From Bacteroides caecigallinarum (GTDB lineage: Bacteria; Bacteroidota; Bacteroidia; Bacteroidales; Bacteroidaceae): a DNA stretch of 37,408 nucleotides. The first letter of the stretch is position 1. Each line of letters begins with the position of its first letter. The DNA lies in contig NZ_JADYTJ010000032.1 of the NCBI RefSeq assembly GCF_021531075.1, forward strand, positions 1-37,408, read 5' to 3'. The notes beneath the pieces were generated by a model that saw only the letters and a list, made by a program, of their open reading frames with translations, was not told the DNA's origin and searched no databases. The translations under genes and the position numbers were made by a program. Shown one piece after another: positions 30,280 to 37,408 of this stretch.

Positions 30280-32022
30280 TTATTCGAAAACGAGATGACA
30301 ACCATCAACAGAAAGTGCAAAATACAAATCATCAAGATCTATTGCATTAGCGCCCAAATAATATTGTGTATCAAGTTGGTTGTCATTACCAATCATCTCA
30401 ATCTGAACATCAGCTGTTCCATTACCGCAGTTTGTGACATAAACTGTAACTTCAGCACCATTCATGCTTTGAAGCCATTCTTCCCATGTCTGGTTTACCC
30501 ATTGTGTTCCGCTGTGAGGGAACGGTATCTCAACATCAGCAGCGTTCCTTCCATAATTATCAGCACGAAGCCAATAGTACAGACTATTATCATTCTTTCT
30601 AAGAGCTACAATAAAGTTATTCCAGTTACCCGATAGATTACTATAATTAGTAAAGCTTACAGATTTTGTTTCTCCTACAGCCACTTTAAAATTATCAGTA
30701 TAAGCTTGTAAGAAACCTGTACTGTTATCTGTTGCTCCTACAGTGCCTGTATAACTAACCGGTGAGACTTGAGATTCCTGAACTGTTATACTGACTTCTG
30801 CAATAATGCCCTCGCCAGCAGTAATAGTTACTTTATGAGTACCAGCAGTAGCCGGGATAGCTGAGAAAGTAAGTCTTGAGTTATCAAGAACTCTTTGTTT
30901 TCCGGTAGATTCAGTAGCCGTAACAACCATTCCTGTAGGATCGAAAGCCATAGTTCGATCTGTCAATGCTTCCGTTGCTTTTGTTGTGTAATAATAGTAT
31001 GTAGTATGTGATGGTGGAGTTGTTACTTCAATAGATTCAATACTTTCAACAACTTCAAACTTGGCATTTGCCATAACAGGTTTATCACAGTTCTCACCTC
31101 TAAAGGTTTTATTATACGCAGCAACCAAAGTTTTTTGTCCTGGAGTATTCATATCAGGAATTGCATAGAAACTAAGTTCTGAAGCTGCTACAGTTTTTGT
31201 CACATCTTCAAAAGTAACTACAGCAGTAACTCCTGCCATTGCTTCTTCAAGTGAAGTACCTACATTTACGTATTGCGGTACATCCCGTAGTTCCATAGAT
31301 TCCGGATTCTTGTCTTCAGAAATACTACCACCAGTTGTTCCGATTTTAGAACTTAGGAAATCAATATAAGATCCTTCTACAACAAGAAAACATCTTATAT
31401 TGGTATTGCTTTCTTCAGCATTCAAGTTCTCCAACTCATATGGTTGTTCATAAGTTTTAGTAACAACTCCATTTGTCATCGTAACAACAAAAAAGTCATT
31501 TATTGTCCTGTCAACTGTAAGTGTCACTTTTCCTCCAAGTTTTTCAATACCTTCATCAGTATCTGTTTCGAAAGTAAGATTACTTTGTACATAAGAACGA
31601 TCTATATAATCTCCCCACTCTGAATTACCTGTAGGTTGATGGTCGAAACGTATTGCCCCATACTCTTTATATCCTTCGCCACCACGGTCTACATCATTCG
31701 TAAGGATAAGAGCAAAATTCTTATAAGTATTTGTTGCATTCGGGTTAATATGAAGCTCAAACTCAGCAGTAAATATTCTACCATCCGGAATTACATAATA
31801 CTTTGAGAAATCAGTCCACCATCCGCTGGAAAAATCTGTTTTACCAAATGTATATACATCTTCATCAGTCTGACTATTAGCATCTTCTATTTCCTGAACT
31901 TTGTCGGAAATCCAATCCGGAGCATCAACTTCGAAGATTTCTCCTCCTTCGCAACCTGCCAATGTAAACAGTCCAAAAGCTGCAGAGCAACATGCTAATG
32001 CTATTTTATTATAGTTTTTCAT
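30280..32022 (-). CDS. Surface glycan-binding lipoprotein (SusE/F position)
   Basis: A 580-residue lipoprotein; start at ATG 32022 (MKNYNKIALACCSAAFG) with lipobox TLAGC; an extension to 32034 is possible. An N-terminal domain (about 40 to 225, with DFSSGWWTDFSKYY and FTAEFELHINPN) is followed by two bacterial Ig-like repeats (about 235 to 330 and 331 to 420, each with a MTV/VVTATES type strand) and a C-terminal domain rich in aromatic residues (YWLRADNYGR, THNWNNFIVALRK-like region) that may bind sugar. The place after susD and before the surface GH43 is that of a surface glycan-binding protein. Sequence in this position is poorly conserved, so the call rests on position, anchor and domain make-up. 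Confidence 0.78.
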   Translation of the reverse strand: MKNYNKIALACCSAAFGLFTLAGCEGGEIFEVDAPDWISDKVQEIEDANSQTDEDVYTFGKTDFSSGWWTDFSKYYVIPDGRIFTAEFELHINPNATNTYKNFALILTNDVDRGGEGYKEYGAIRFDHQPTGNSEWGDYIDRSYVQSNLTFETDTDEGIEKLGGKVTLTVDRTINDFFVVTMTNGVVTKTYEQPYELENLNAEESNTNIRCFLVVEGSYIDFLSSKIGTTGGSISEDKNPESMELRDVPQYVNVGTSLEEAMAGVTAVVTFEDVTKTVAASELSFYAIPDMNTPGQKTLVAAYNKTFRGENCDKPVMANAKFEVVESIESIEVTTPPSHTTYYYYTTKATEALTDRTMAFDPTGMVVTATESTGKQRVLDNSRLTFSAIPATAGTHKVTITAGEGIIAEVSITVQESQVSPVSYTGTVGATDNSTGFLQAYTDNFKVAVGETKSVSFTNYSNLSGNWNNFIVALRKNDNSLYYWLRADNYGRNAADVEIPFPHSGTQWVNQTWEEWLQSMNGAEVTVYVTNCGNGTADVQIEMIGNDNQLDTQYYLGANAIDLDDLYFALSVDGCHLVFE

Positions 32023-32045
32023 TGTCTTAAACATAATTAGGTTAT

Positions 32046-33797
32046 TTATTCATTTAAATCAACTACAGGACGTACTGTCCATCCTTTTTCTCTGAAATAG
32101 ACTGAGTTGTCAGAACTGTTGTTTGCAGAGTTTCCTTCAAGATTAGGGTTCTTATTTGTCAATGTCTGAACAATAGGCAGAAACTCATGACCTGTGATAT
32201 AGGTATCAAATGAACTCTTCAATTCCGGATCAGACGATATATTGGCGTAACTTACCGGTTCTTTTATATTCTTTGTAGAACGACGGAATGTTCCATGCTC
32301 TTTAAGCTGCTGCAAACGACCGTTATCGTAGAAGAATCCCCATCTGATCAAATCGAATCCACGACCAAATTCACAACCAAATTCCTTAGGTCTTTCAACA
32401 TTTGCTATCTGTTCGAAAAGTTTATCAGCTGTATCAAAGTCTTCAAGTTCCAGGTCAGGCAAATCAGCACGGCCACGAACTTCATTAATCCAGTCAATAG
32501 CTCTCTGTGTAGGACCGTTAACTTCATTCTCGCATTCTGCTGCACGAAGCAATACATCAGAATAACGCATCAGGCGAATGTTTATACCGTCGCGCAAACC
32601 TGTAACAACTGTGCTATACAAGCCAGTACGGAGATTTGTAAATTTGGCTATAGGCAATCCACCGTTAGTATTATTGGTATAAATATCCTCTGTAGAAGAA
32701 AGAGTATGAGTATAGGCTACATTTCCAAATTCAAAACCTTCCCAATCTGTTTCATATGTACCGATAGTCCAGTAAAGACGTGGATCAAGTTTGCCGTCTT
32801 TAGTTTTTTCTTCTTTAAAAAGATGATATAACCAAGGAGAAGCAGAAATATCGGCCCATCCGCCATATACTCCGGGAGCAAAGTTACTCTCTATGGCAGA
32901 ACCTTGTGTTGCATTAGGACTTGTATTTACCGGAGTCCATTCATCGTCTGTTCCCTGTGAACCATAATCCAGGAACTGTACTTCGAAAAGACTTTCGTCA
33001 TTGTTTTCGTAAGCAGAACCTTCTCTGAAGTTATCACCATAGTTATCCATCAATCTATATGTACCATACTTCTTGTCGATAATGTCTGTCAGAACTGTAA
33101 GCGCCTCTGAGAATTTATGGCGAACCATCAGAGTACGTGCATAATAGCCGGCTGCAGAACCACAAGTGGCACGTCCGCCAGACCATTCACCACCCATATC
33201 GCGAGATGGAAGCAAGCCCATAGCACCAAGGAAATCCTCTTCTACCTGGTCGAGTACCTCATCGTAAGAACTATTCTTGCCATAAAGACCTTCAAGTGAA
33301 GAATAACCCTCATAATCAGTTATAAGAGGTGGATTCTGATAATAACCTACCAGATTGTAATAAGACAAACCTCTGAGGAACAAAGCCTGACCTTTAATGC
33401 GTCGCATGCTTTCAGAAAGTTTACTGTTGTCTTCGTCACAACGTGAAAGGATAAAGTTACATACATTAATAGTATAATACCACTCGCGCCAGGGCCACCA
33501 TGTGATATCAGAAGTAACTTCTGCGTTCAAGTCATCGAAAGGCAGATACCATACCTGTGAAGAGTTCCATGCTTCATCACCACGGCATACGTCGATAGTA
33601 TAACCTACACGTGCATAAGAACCTTCCATACGTATATGATTATAAGCAGCAATAACACTTTCCTCCAAATCATCGGCATTGAAACCGAAAGTGCTTGAAG
33701 TCTGTTGGTTTGGATTCACCATCTCCAATCTGTCCACACAAGAAGTCATGATTCCAAGACCAAAGAATAGAGCCAATGAATATTTATTGAGTTTCAT
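32046..33797 (-). CDS. SusD/RagB family outer-membrane nutrient-binding lipoprotein
   Basis: A 583-residue SusD homologue. Lipobox MTSC gives Cys20. The all-helical TPR-like body is apparent from SMRRIKGQALFLRGLSYYNLVGYYQ (start about 128), the LMVRHKFSEALTVLTDII repeat, and the C-terminal SusD_RagB domain with IRLMRYSDVLLRAAECENEV and WINEVRGRADLP, then ERPKEFGCEFGRGFDLIRWG. It caps the SusC barrel and delivers oligosaccharides to it. Starts 36 bases downstream of the SusC stop. Together with the GH43 enzymes it is expected to bind arabinan fragments, though specificity cannot be read from the sequence. Confidence 0.94.
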   Translation of the reverse strand: MKLNKYSLALFFGLGIMTSCVDRLEMVNPNQQTSSTFGFNADDLEESVIAAYNHIRMEGSYARVGYTIDVCRGDEAWNSSQVWYLPFDDLNAEVTSDITWWPWREWYYTINVCNFILSRCDEDNSKLSESMRRIKGQALFLRGLSYYNLVGYYQNPPLITDYEGYSSLEGLYGKNSSYDEVLDQVEEDFLGAMGLLPSRDMGGEWSGGRATCGSAAGYYARTLMVRHKFSEALTVLTDIIDKKYGTYRLMDNYGDNFREGSAYENNDESLFEVQFLDYGSQGTDDEWTPVNTSPNATQGSAIESNFAPGVYGGWADISASPWLYHLFKEEKTKDGKLDPRLYWTIGTYETDWEGFEFGNVAYTHTLSSTEDIYTNNTNGGLPIAKFTNLRTGLYSTVVTGLRDGINIRLMRYSDVLLRAAECENEVNGPTQRAIDWINEVRGRADLPDLELEDFDTADKLFEQIANVERPKEFGCEFGRGFDLIRWGFFYDNGRLQQLKEHGTFRRSTKNIKEPVSYANISSDPELKSSFDTYITGHEFLPIVQTLTNKNPNLEGNSANNSSDNSVYFREKGWTVRPVVDLNE

Positions 33798-33833
33798 AAT
33801 ATATTTTTTTGGTATTTAGATACTGAATAAAGA

Positions 33834-36800
33834 TTAGAATGTAAAATGAACACCACACATGAATGTACGTGCTGTTGGATATGAACAGAAGTTATAACCA
33901 GGAGTAAATGTACCACCTGCAAAGTCCACATTATAACCATGATAACCGGTAAATGTATGCAAGTTCTGTGCAGATACGTATAGACGTACATCGGATACAT
34001 ATTTACCGAACCATTCATTAGGGAAGTTATAACCTAATTCCACATTTGCAATTTTCCAATAAGCTGCATTCTGAATCTTACGCTGGCTGAAGAGGTCATT
34101 CCATGCAAGGCTGGCATTATTGGTTATGTAAGTACGTGGAACATCTGAGATATAAGTGCTTCCATCTTCACTGAAACGGTTGGCATCAAGAATGGCAACA
34201 GCTTTATTACCCCAACCATAGCAAGAATTCAAGGAGTTGTAGATATCGTCACTTACATGATAGTTCAAAGCACCGAAAGTAGAGATACTCAAATCAAAAC
34301 CTTTATATTCAAAACGTGCGCTAAGACCGAAGTTTACCTTTGGCAGACCGCTACCAAGTACAACCTGGTCGTATGCGTCTACCTTACCGTCAGGAGTACC
34401 ATCCGGGCCACTTACGTCTTTATAAAGGCAGTCACCAACCTGTGCACCTTCCTGCACTGCATGATTATCAAGATCTTCCTGTGTACGAGCTATACCTTCG
34501 TATACCCAACCGTAGAACTGACCTATCTCTTCTCCAACATTTGTTATATATGATCCGGAGATATAAGAATCTGTACCGAAACCTAATGAAGTTACACGGT
34601 TTTTCAATGTACTGAGGTTACCAGAGAATTCATATTTGAAAGGATTGTCATGATTACGATAAGTAGCAGAGAATTCAAAACCGGAGTTTTCCATCGATGC
34701 GGCATTCATTGTTACCGTAGTATTTGAAACACCGGCCTGTTCTGGAACAGGAACTGCATACAACAAATCTGTACTTGTGTTCTTATACCATTCAGCAGTG
34801 AACTCCAATCTGTTACGGAAGAATGCGAGGTCAACACCAACGTTGTATGTTTTCTTCTTTTCCCATGCCAGATTATTATCCACAAAAGTAGAAATGGCAG
34901 AACCTGTGACAGGTGAATTATTAAAGTTGTAAGTCATATTGTTACGCGACATTACTGCCTGATACATATACTCACCTATATTCTCATTACCAAGTTCACC
35001 ATAGCTACCACGAACCTTAAACATATTCACTACATCCGTATTGAAAGGGAAGAAATTTTCCTTATCAAAACGCCAACCCAAAGATACTGAAGGGAAAGTT
35101 CCCCAACGTATGCTTCTAGTCAGACGTGAGCTTGCATCTCTACGAACTGTTGCAGAGAACAAATATCTGTCATCGTAATTATAATTGATACGACCGATAT
35201 AAGACAAGATGGCGTGCTTATATTCGAAACTTTCTGAATAAGTATCGGCTCCATTCTGAAGTTGCAAGAAATAAGGTTCTGTAAAATTAAGTCCCCATCC
35301 TGTCAACAAGTCTGTATTTTCTTCTTCGAAAGTCTGACCGGCAATAACATTTATATGATGATTTCCTATTGTACCATCATAAGTAAGGACATTCTCTATC
35401 AAAGCATCCGAGTATATACGTGAAGCTTTTGTCAGACGTTCATTGCTTTTTGCCAAATAAACACGGTTACTCTGTACCCATGAAGGAATCCATGTAAAAT
35501 CCTTGCAGTTAGTCTTACTATAAGAAAGATTCAATTTATAATTAAGTTTATGATTTTTGCTGTCAACACCAATCATTTTTAGAAGGTCCACATCTGCCGA
35601 TGCAGTTCCCACAAATCTGTCAACACGTGTATTACGCTGCATCAGATTATTTATAAGCAATGGGTTGGATGCAGAGATATCGCCATGTATATCATCATAA
35701 TAAACTCCATAACCATAAGCATCGTAATTGAAGTCTTTTGCAATACCTACTTTGTCGTCCAATACCCATGTAGACTCGTCATAGGCCTTTATGGTAGGCT
35801 GCATAAGCAATGTTCCACGAAGAACATTAGTTACGTCACCATATAATCCCTGAACATATTCCGAAGCATTCGACAATCCCATGTTATCCTGATCTGAATG
35901 AGAATAAACGATACTGGTATGGAACTTCACAAACTTAGTGTCCATTGTATTATTTACACGTGCTGTAAAACGTTCATAATTAGGACCTGCTCCTTCAAGA
36001 GTTCCTTTCTGGTTAAAATAGTCCAATGCTACGTTATATGTATTATGTGCACCACCACCTGAAAGGTTCACATTATGATTTTGGCGGATACCAGTCTTGA
36101 ATACTTCTTTAAACCAATCAGTATTGGTATTATCCTGAAAACGGTATTTTCCGGTTTCGCTATCCAACTTATATCCTCCGGGAATAGGAGTATCAGAGTT
36201 AACGCAAGCCTGACCAACGTACTGGCTATACTGGTCAGCATCCATTACATCGTATACATTGTTAGGGATATAATCTACACCAAAATATCCATTATAATCC
36301 ACTTTAAGAGGCTGGTCTTTCTGACCACGTTTTGTAGTAATGATAACCACACCGTTTGCAGCACGAGAACCATAGATAGCTGCTGCCGATGCATCCTTCA
36401 GAACCTGGATAGTTTCGATATCATTTGAAGAGAAATCGCGTATGGAAGTTCCCATCGGAACGCCGTCTATTACATAAAGAGGTGCTGTGCTTCCAAATGA
36501 TCCAATACCACGGATACGTACGGAAGGATCTGCTCCAGGCTGACCATCAGATGTAATCTGTACACCTGCAACCTTTCCTTCGAGCATAGAAGAAATATTT
36601 GAGTGTGAAACCTGCTTCAATGCTTCAGCATCTACTACAGATACAGAACCTGTTAAATCGGATTTTTTCTGTGTACCATAACCCACGACAACAACCTGCT
36701 CAAGCATCAAATCATCTGTCTGCAATTGAATAGGCTCAAGAACAGCTCTATTGCGAACAGCAATCTCACGATCTTTATAACCTACATAACTTACCAGAAG

Positions 36801-37043
36801 AACTGCATTACCAGGAACATCCAATTGGAAATTTCCATCCAAGTCTGTTGTTGTTCCGGTTTGTCCATCTTTAATTCTGATAGTAGCTCCCAATAATGGT
36901 AAACCCTGATCGTCAATAACCTGACCACGAACCTTTATTGTTGGTGATTGCGCTACAGCAGCAATGGCCGATACTGGATACATCATCATACCTCCAAAGC
37001 CACATAAACCAAGCATTGCAGAAAAAATTAATTGTTTTTTCAT
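33834..37043 (-). CDS. SusC/RagA family TonB-linked outer membrane transporter
   Basis: A 1069-residue SusC homologue. A signal peptide (about 1 to 30) precedes a carboxypeptidase-regulatory-like domain (about 37 to 112, TIKVRGQVIDDQGLPLLGAT), then the TonB box region EQVVVVGYGT (about 115 to 124), the plug domain with the SusC signature SVRIRGIGSFGSTAPLYVID and GSRAANGVVIITTKRG, and a 22-strand barrel ending HFTF. It imports oligosaccharides across the outer membrane using TonB energy, in complex with the adjacent SusD. No N-terminal secretin/STN signalling domain is seen, so control is not by an anti-sigma switch on this protein. First gene of the minus-strand locus; its long leader and upstream repeats suggest an external activator. 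Confidence 0.95.
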   Translation of the reverse strand: MKKQLIFSAMLGLCGFGGMMMYPVSAIAAVAQSPTIKVRGQVIDDQGLPLLGATIRIKDGQTGTTTDLDGNFQLDVPGNAVLLVSYVGYKDREIAVRNRAVLEPIQLQTDDLMLEQVVVVGYGTQKKSDLTGSVSVVDAEALKQVSHSNISSMLEGKVAGVQITSDGQPGADPSVRIRGIGSFGSTAPLYVIDGVPMGTSIRDFSSNDIETIQVLKDASAAAIYGSRAANGVVIITTKRGQKDQPLKVDYNGYFGVDYIPNNVYDVMDADQYSQYVGQACVNSDTPIPGGYKLDSETGKYRFQDNTNTDWFKEVFKTGIRQNHNVNLSGGGAHNTYNVALDYFNQKGTLEGAGPNYERFTARVNNTMDTKFVKFHTSIVYSHSDQDNMGLSNASEYVQGLYGDVTNVLRGTLLMQPTIKAYDESTWVLDDKVGIAKDFNYDAYGYGVYYDDIHGDISASNPLLINNLMQRNTRVDRFVGTASADVDLLKMIGVDSKNHKLNYKLNLSYSKTNCKDFTWIPSWVQSNRVYLAKSNERLTKASRIYSDALIENVLTYDGTIGNHHINVIAGQTFEEENTDLLTGWGLNFTEPYFLQLQNGADTYSESFEYKHAILSYIGRINYNYDDRYLFSATVRRDASSRLTRSIRWGTFPSVSLGWRFDKENFFPFNTDVVNMFKVRGSYGELGNENIGEYMYQAVMSRNNMTYNFNNSPVTGSAISTFVDNNLAWEKKKTYNVGVDLAFFRNRLEFTAEWYKNTSTDLLYAVPVPEQAGVSNTTVTMNAASMENSGFEFSATYRNHDNPFKYEFSGNLSTLKNRVTSLGFGTDSYISGSYITNVGEEIGQFYGWVYEGIARTQEDLDNHAVQEGAQVGDCLYKDVSGPDGTPDGKVDAYDQVVLGSGLPKVNFGLSARFEYKGFDLSISTFGALNYHVSDDIYNSLNSCYGWGNKAVAILDANRFSEDGSTYISDVPRTYITNNASLAWNDLFSQRKIQNAAYWKIANVELGYNFPNEWFGKYVSDVRLYVSAQNLHTFTGYHGYNVDFAGGTFTPGYNFCSYPTARTFMCGVHFTF

Positions 37044-37283
37044 TTTTAATGGTATTAAATTAAATTTTAATAGACTACTAGATTACTCTAGCCTAACAAA
37101 GATGTTTTTTAATTCGCTAGTTCAAAAATTTATATCACATCGAATCCTGTCAAATGAAATTCAAAAGACGTTTTACCGTATGATATCGTATTCTACATAC
37201 TATATCGTCAATACCGACGAATAATTCCAACGCATTTTTCATAATACAACATTTTAAAATTATACAAAAGATTTTTAACACTG

Positions 37284-37291
37284 CAAATATA
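37284..37291 (-). promoter_or_regulatory. -7 box of the polysaccharide locus, with long leader
   Basis: TATATTTG on the minus strand fits TAnnTTTG. It implies a transcript start near 37277 and a leader of about 234 bases before the susC ATG (37043). There is no TTTG 19 to 21 bases upstream, which fits an activator-dependent promoter. The leader holds a small hairpin CTAGA-TTAC-TCTAG near 37078 to 37091 and a 30-codon frame at 37150..37242. Confidence 0.6.
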
Positions 37292-37312
37292 GGAGTCAAA
37301 GTGAAAAATGAT

Positions 37313-37340
37313 AGTGGACAAAAAAAGATAATAAGTGGAC
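37313..37340. promoter_or_regulatory. Direct repeats AGTGGAC 21 bases apart, candidate activator site
   Basis: AGTGGACAAAAA starts at 37313 and again at 37334, a spacing of exactly 21 bases (two helical turns), about 36 and 57 bases upstream of the inferred start of transcription. An inverted GTCCAC follows at 37370..37375. The spacing suits a dimeric response-regulator or AraC-type DNA-binding domain, such as that of a hybrid two-component system. Confidence 0.65.
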
Positions 37341-37408
37341 AAAAATGCAAAAGTTCATTTTTTACATTAGTCCACCTATTACAAAAGATTTATGTTTATA
37401 TGTAATTC

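Noticed and set aside
37150-37242. 30-codon frame in the susC leader as a real gene
   Set aside because: No recognisable sequence and no ribosome-binding evidence; kept only as a possible upstream frame in the leader.
1-37408. CRISPR array, rRNA genes or insertion sequences
   Set aside because: No spaced identical repeats of CRISPR type, no rRNA-like stretches and no transposase-like frame were seen.

Overview
The window looks like a Bacteroidales chromosome, most likely Bacteroides or Phocaeicola. The evidence is a SusC/SusD pair, Bacteroidetes-type -7 promoter boxes (TAnnTTTG) at many gene starts, lipoprotein signal peptides, a ChuR-type anaerobic sulfatase-maturating enzyme, and DUF3871, which is common on Bacteroides mobile elements.

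Region A (1 to about 9150) is an AT-rich accessory block with every gene on the minus strand. At the left edge are a truncated lipoprotein and a small membrane protein. A 780-base hairpin-rich gap follows, containing a 145-base segment bounded by perfect 13-base inverted repeats. Next come an Api92/YubB-like protein, a serine recombinase, a chain of six overlapping small genes (two zinc-ribbon-like), a PD-(D/E)XK exonuclease, a DUF1071-type single-strand annealing protein, a 159-residue unknown and DUF3871. The nuclease and annealing protein form a phage-style recombination pair. No integrase, relaxase or structural gene is visible, so the element probably continues left of the window. It abuts the 3' end of a tRNA-Met(CAU) gene, a plausible attachment site.

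Region B (about 9155 to 24985) is ordinary chromosome: tRNA-Met, a PMCA-type Ca2+ ATPase, a HAD phosphatase, ribF and a DEAD-box RNA helicase on plus; chuR, a low-molecular-weight phosphatase, a PHP phosphatase and priA on minus; a Gfo/Idh/MocA oxidoreductase on plus; a beta-barrel outer membrane protein and cysS on minus. Between genes lie a four-copy 22-base palindromic tandem repeat, two heptamer arrays, and a decayed C-terminal scrap of a GH2 beta-galactosidase.

Region C (25232 to 37408) is a polysaccharide utilization locus on minus, in order susC, susD, a surface glycan-binding lipoprotein, two GH43 enzymes resembling endo-arabinanases, a 68-residue peptide with an EGVLCSS motif, and a fimbrillin-like plus LamG lipoprotein. 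The likely substrate is arabinan or an arabinose-containing pectin side chain: the lipoproteins bind and cut it at the cell surface and SusC/SusD imports oligosaccharides. Upstream of susC are a -7 box with no good -33 box, two GTGGAC-containing repeats exactly 21 bases apart, and a leader of about 230 bases, suggesting activator-dependent control. No regulator gene lies inside the window.
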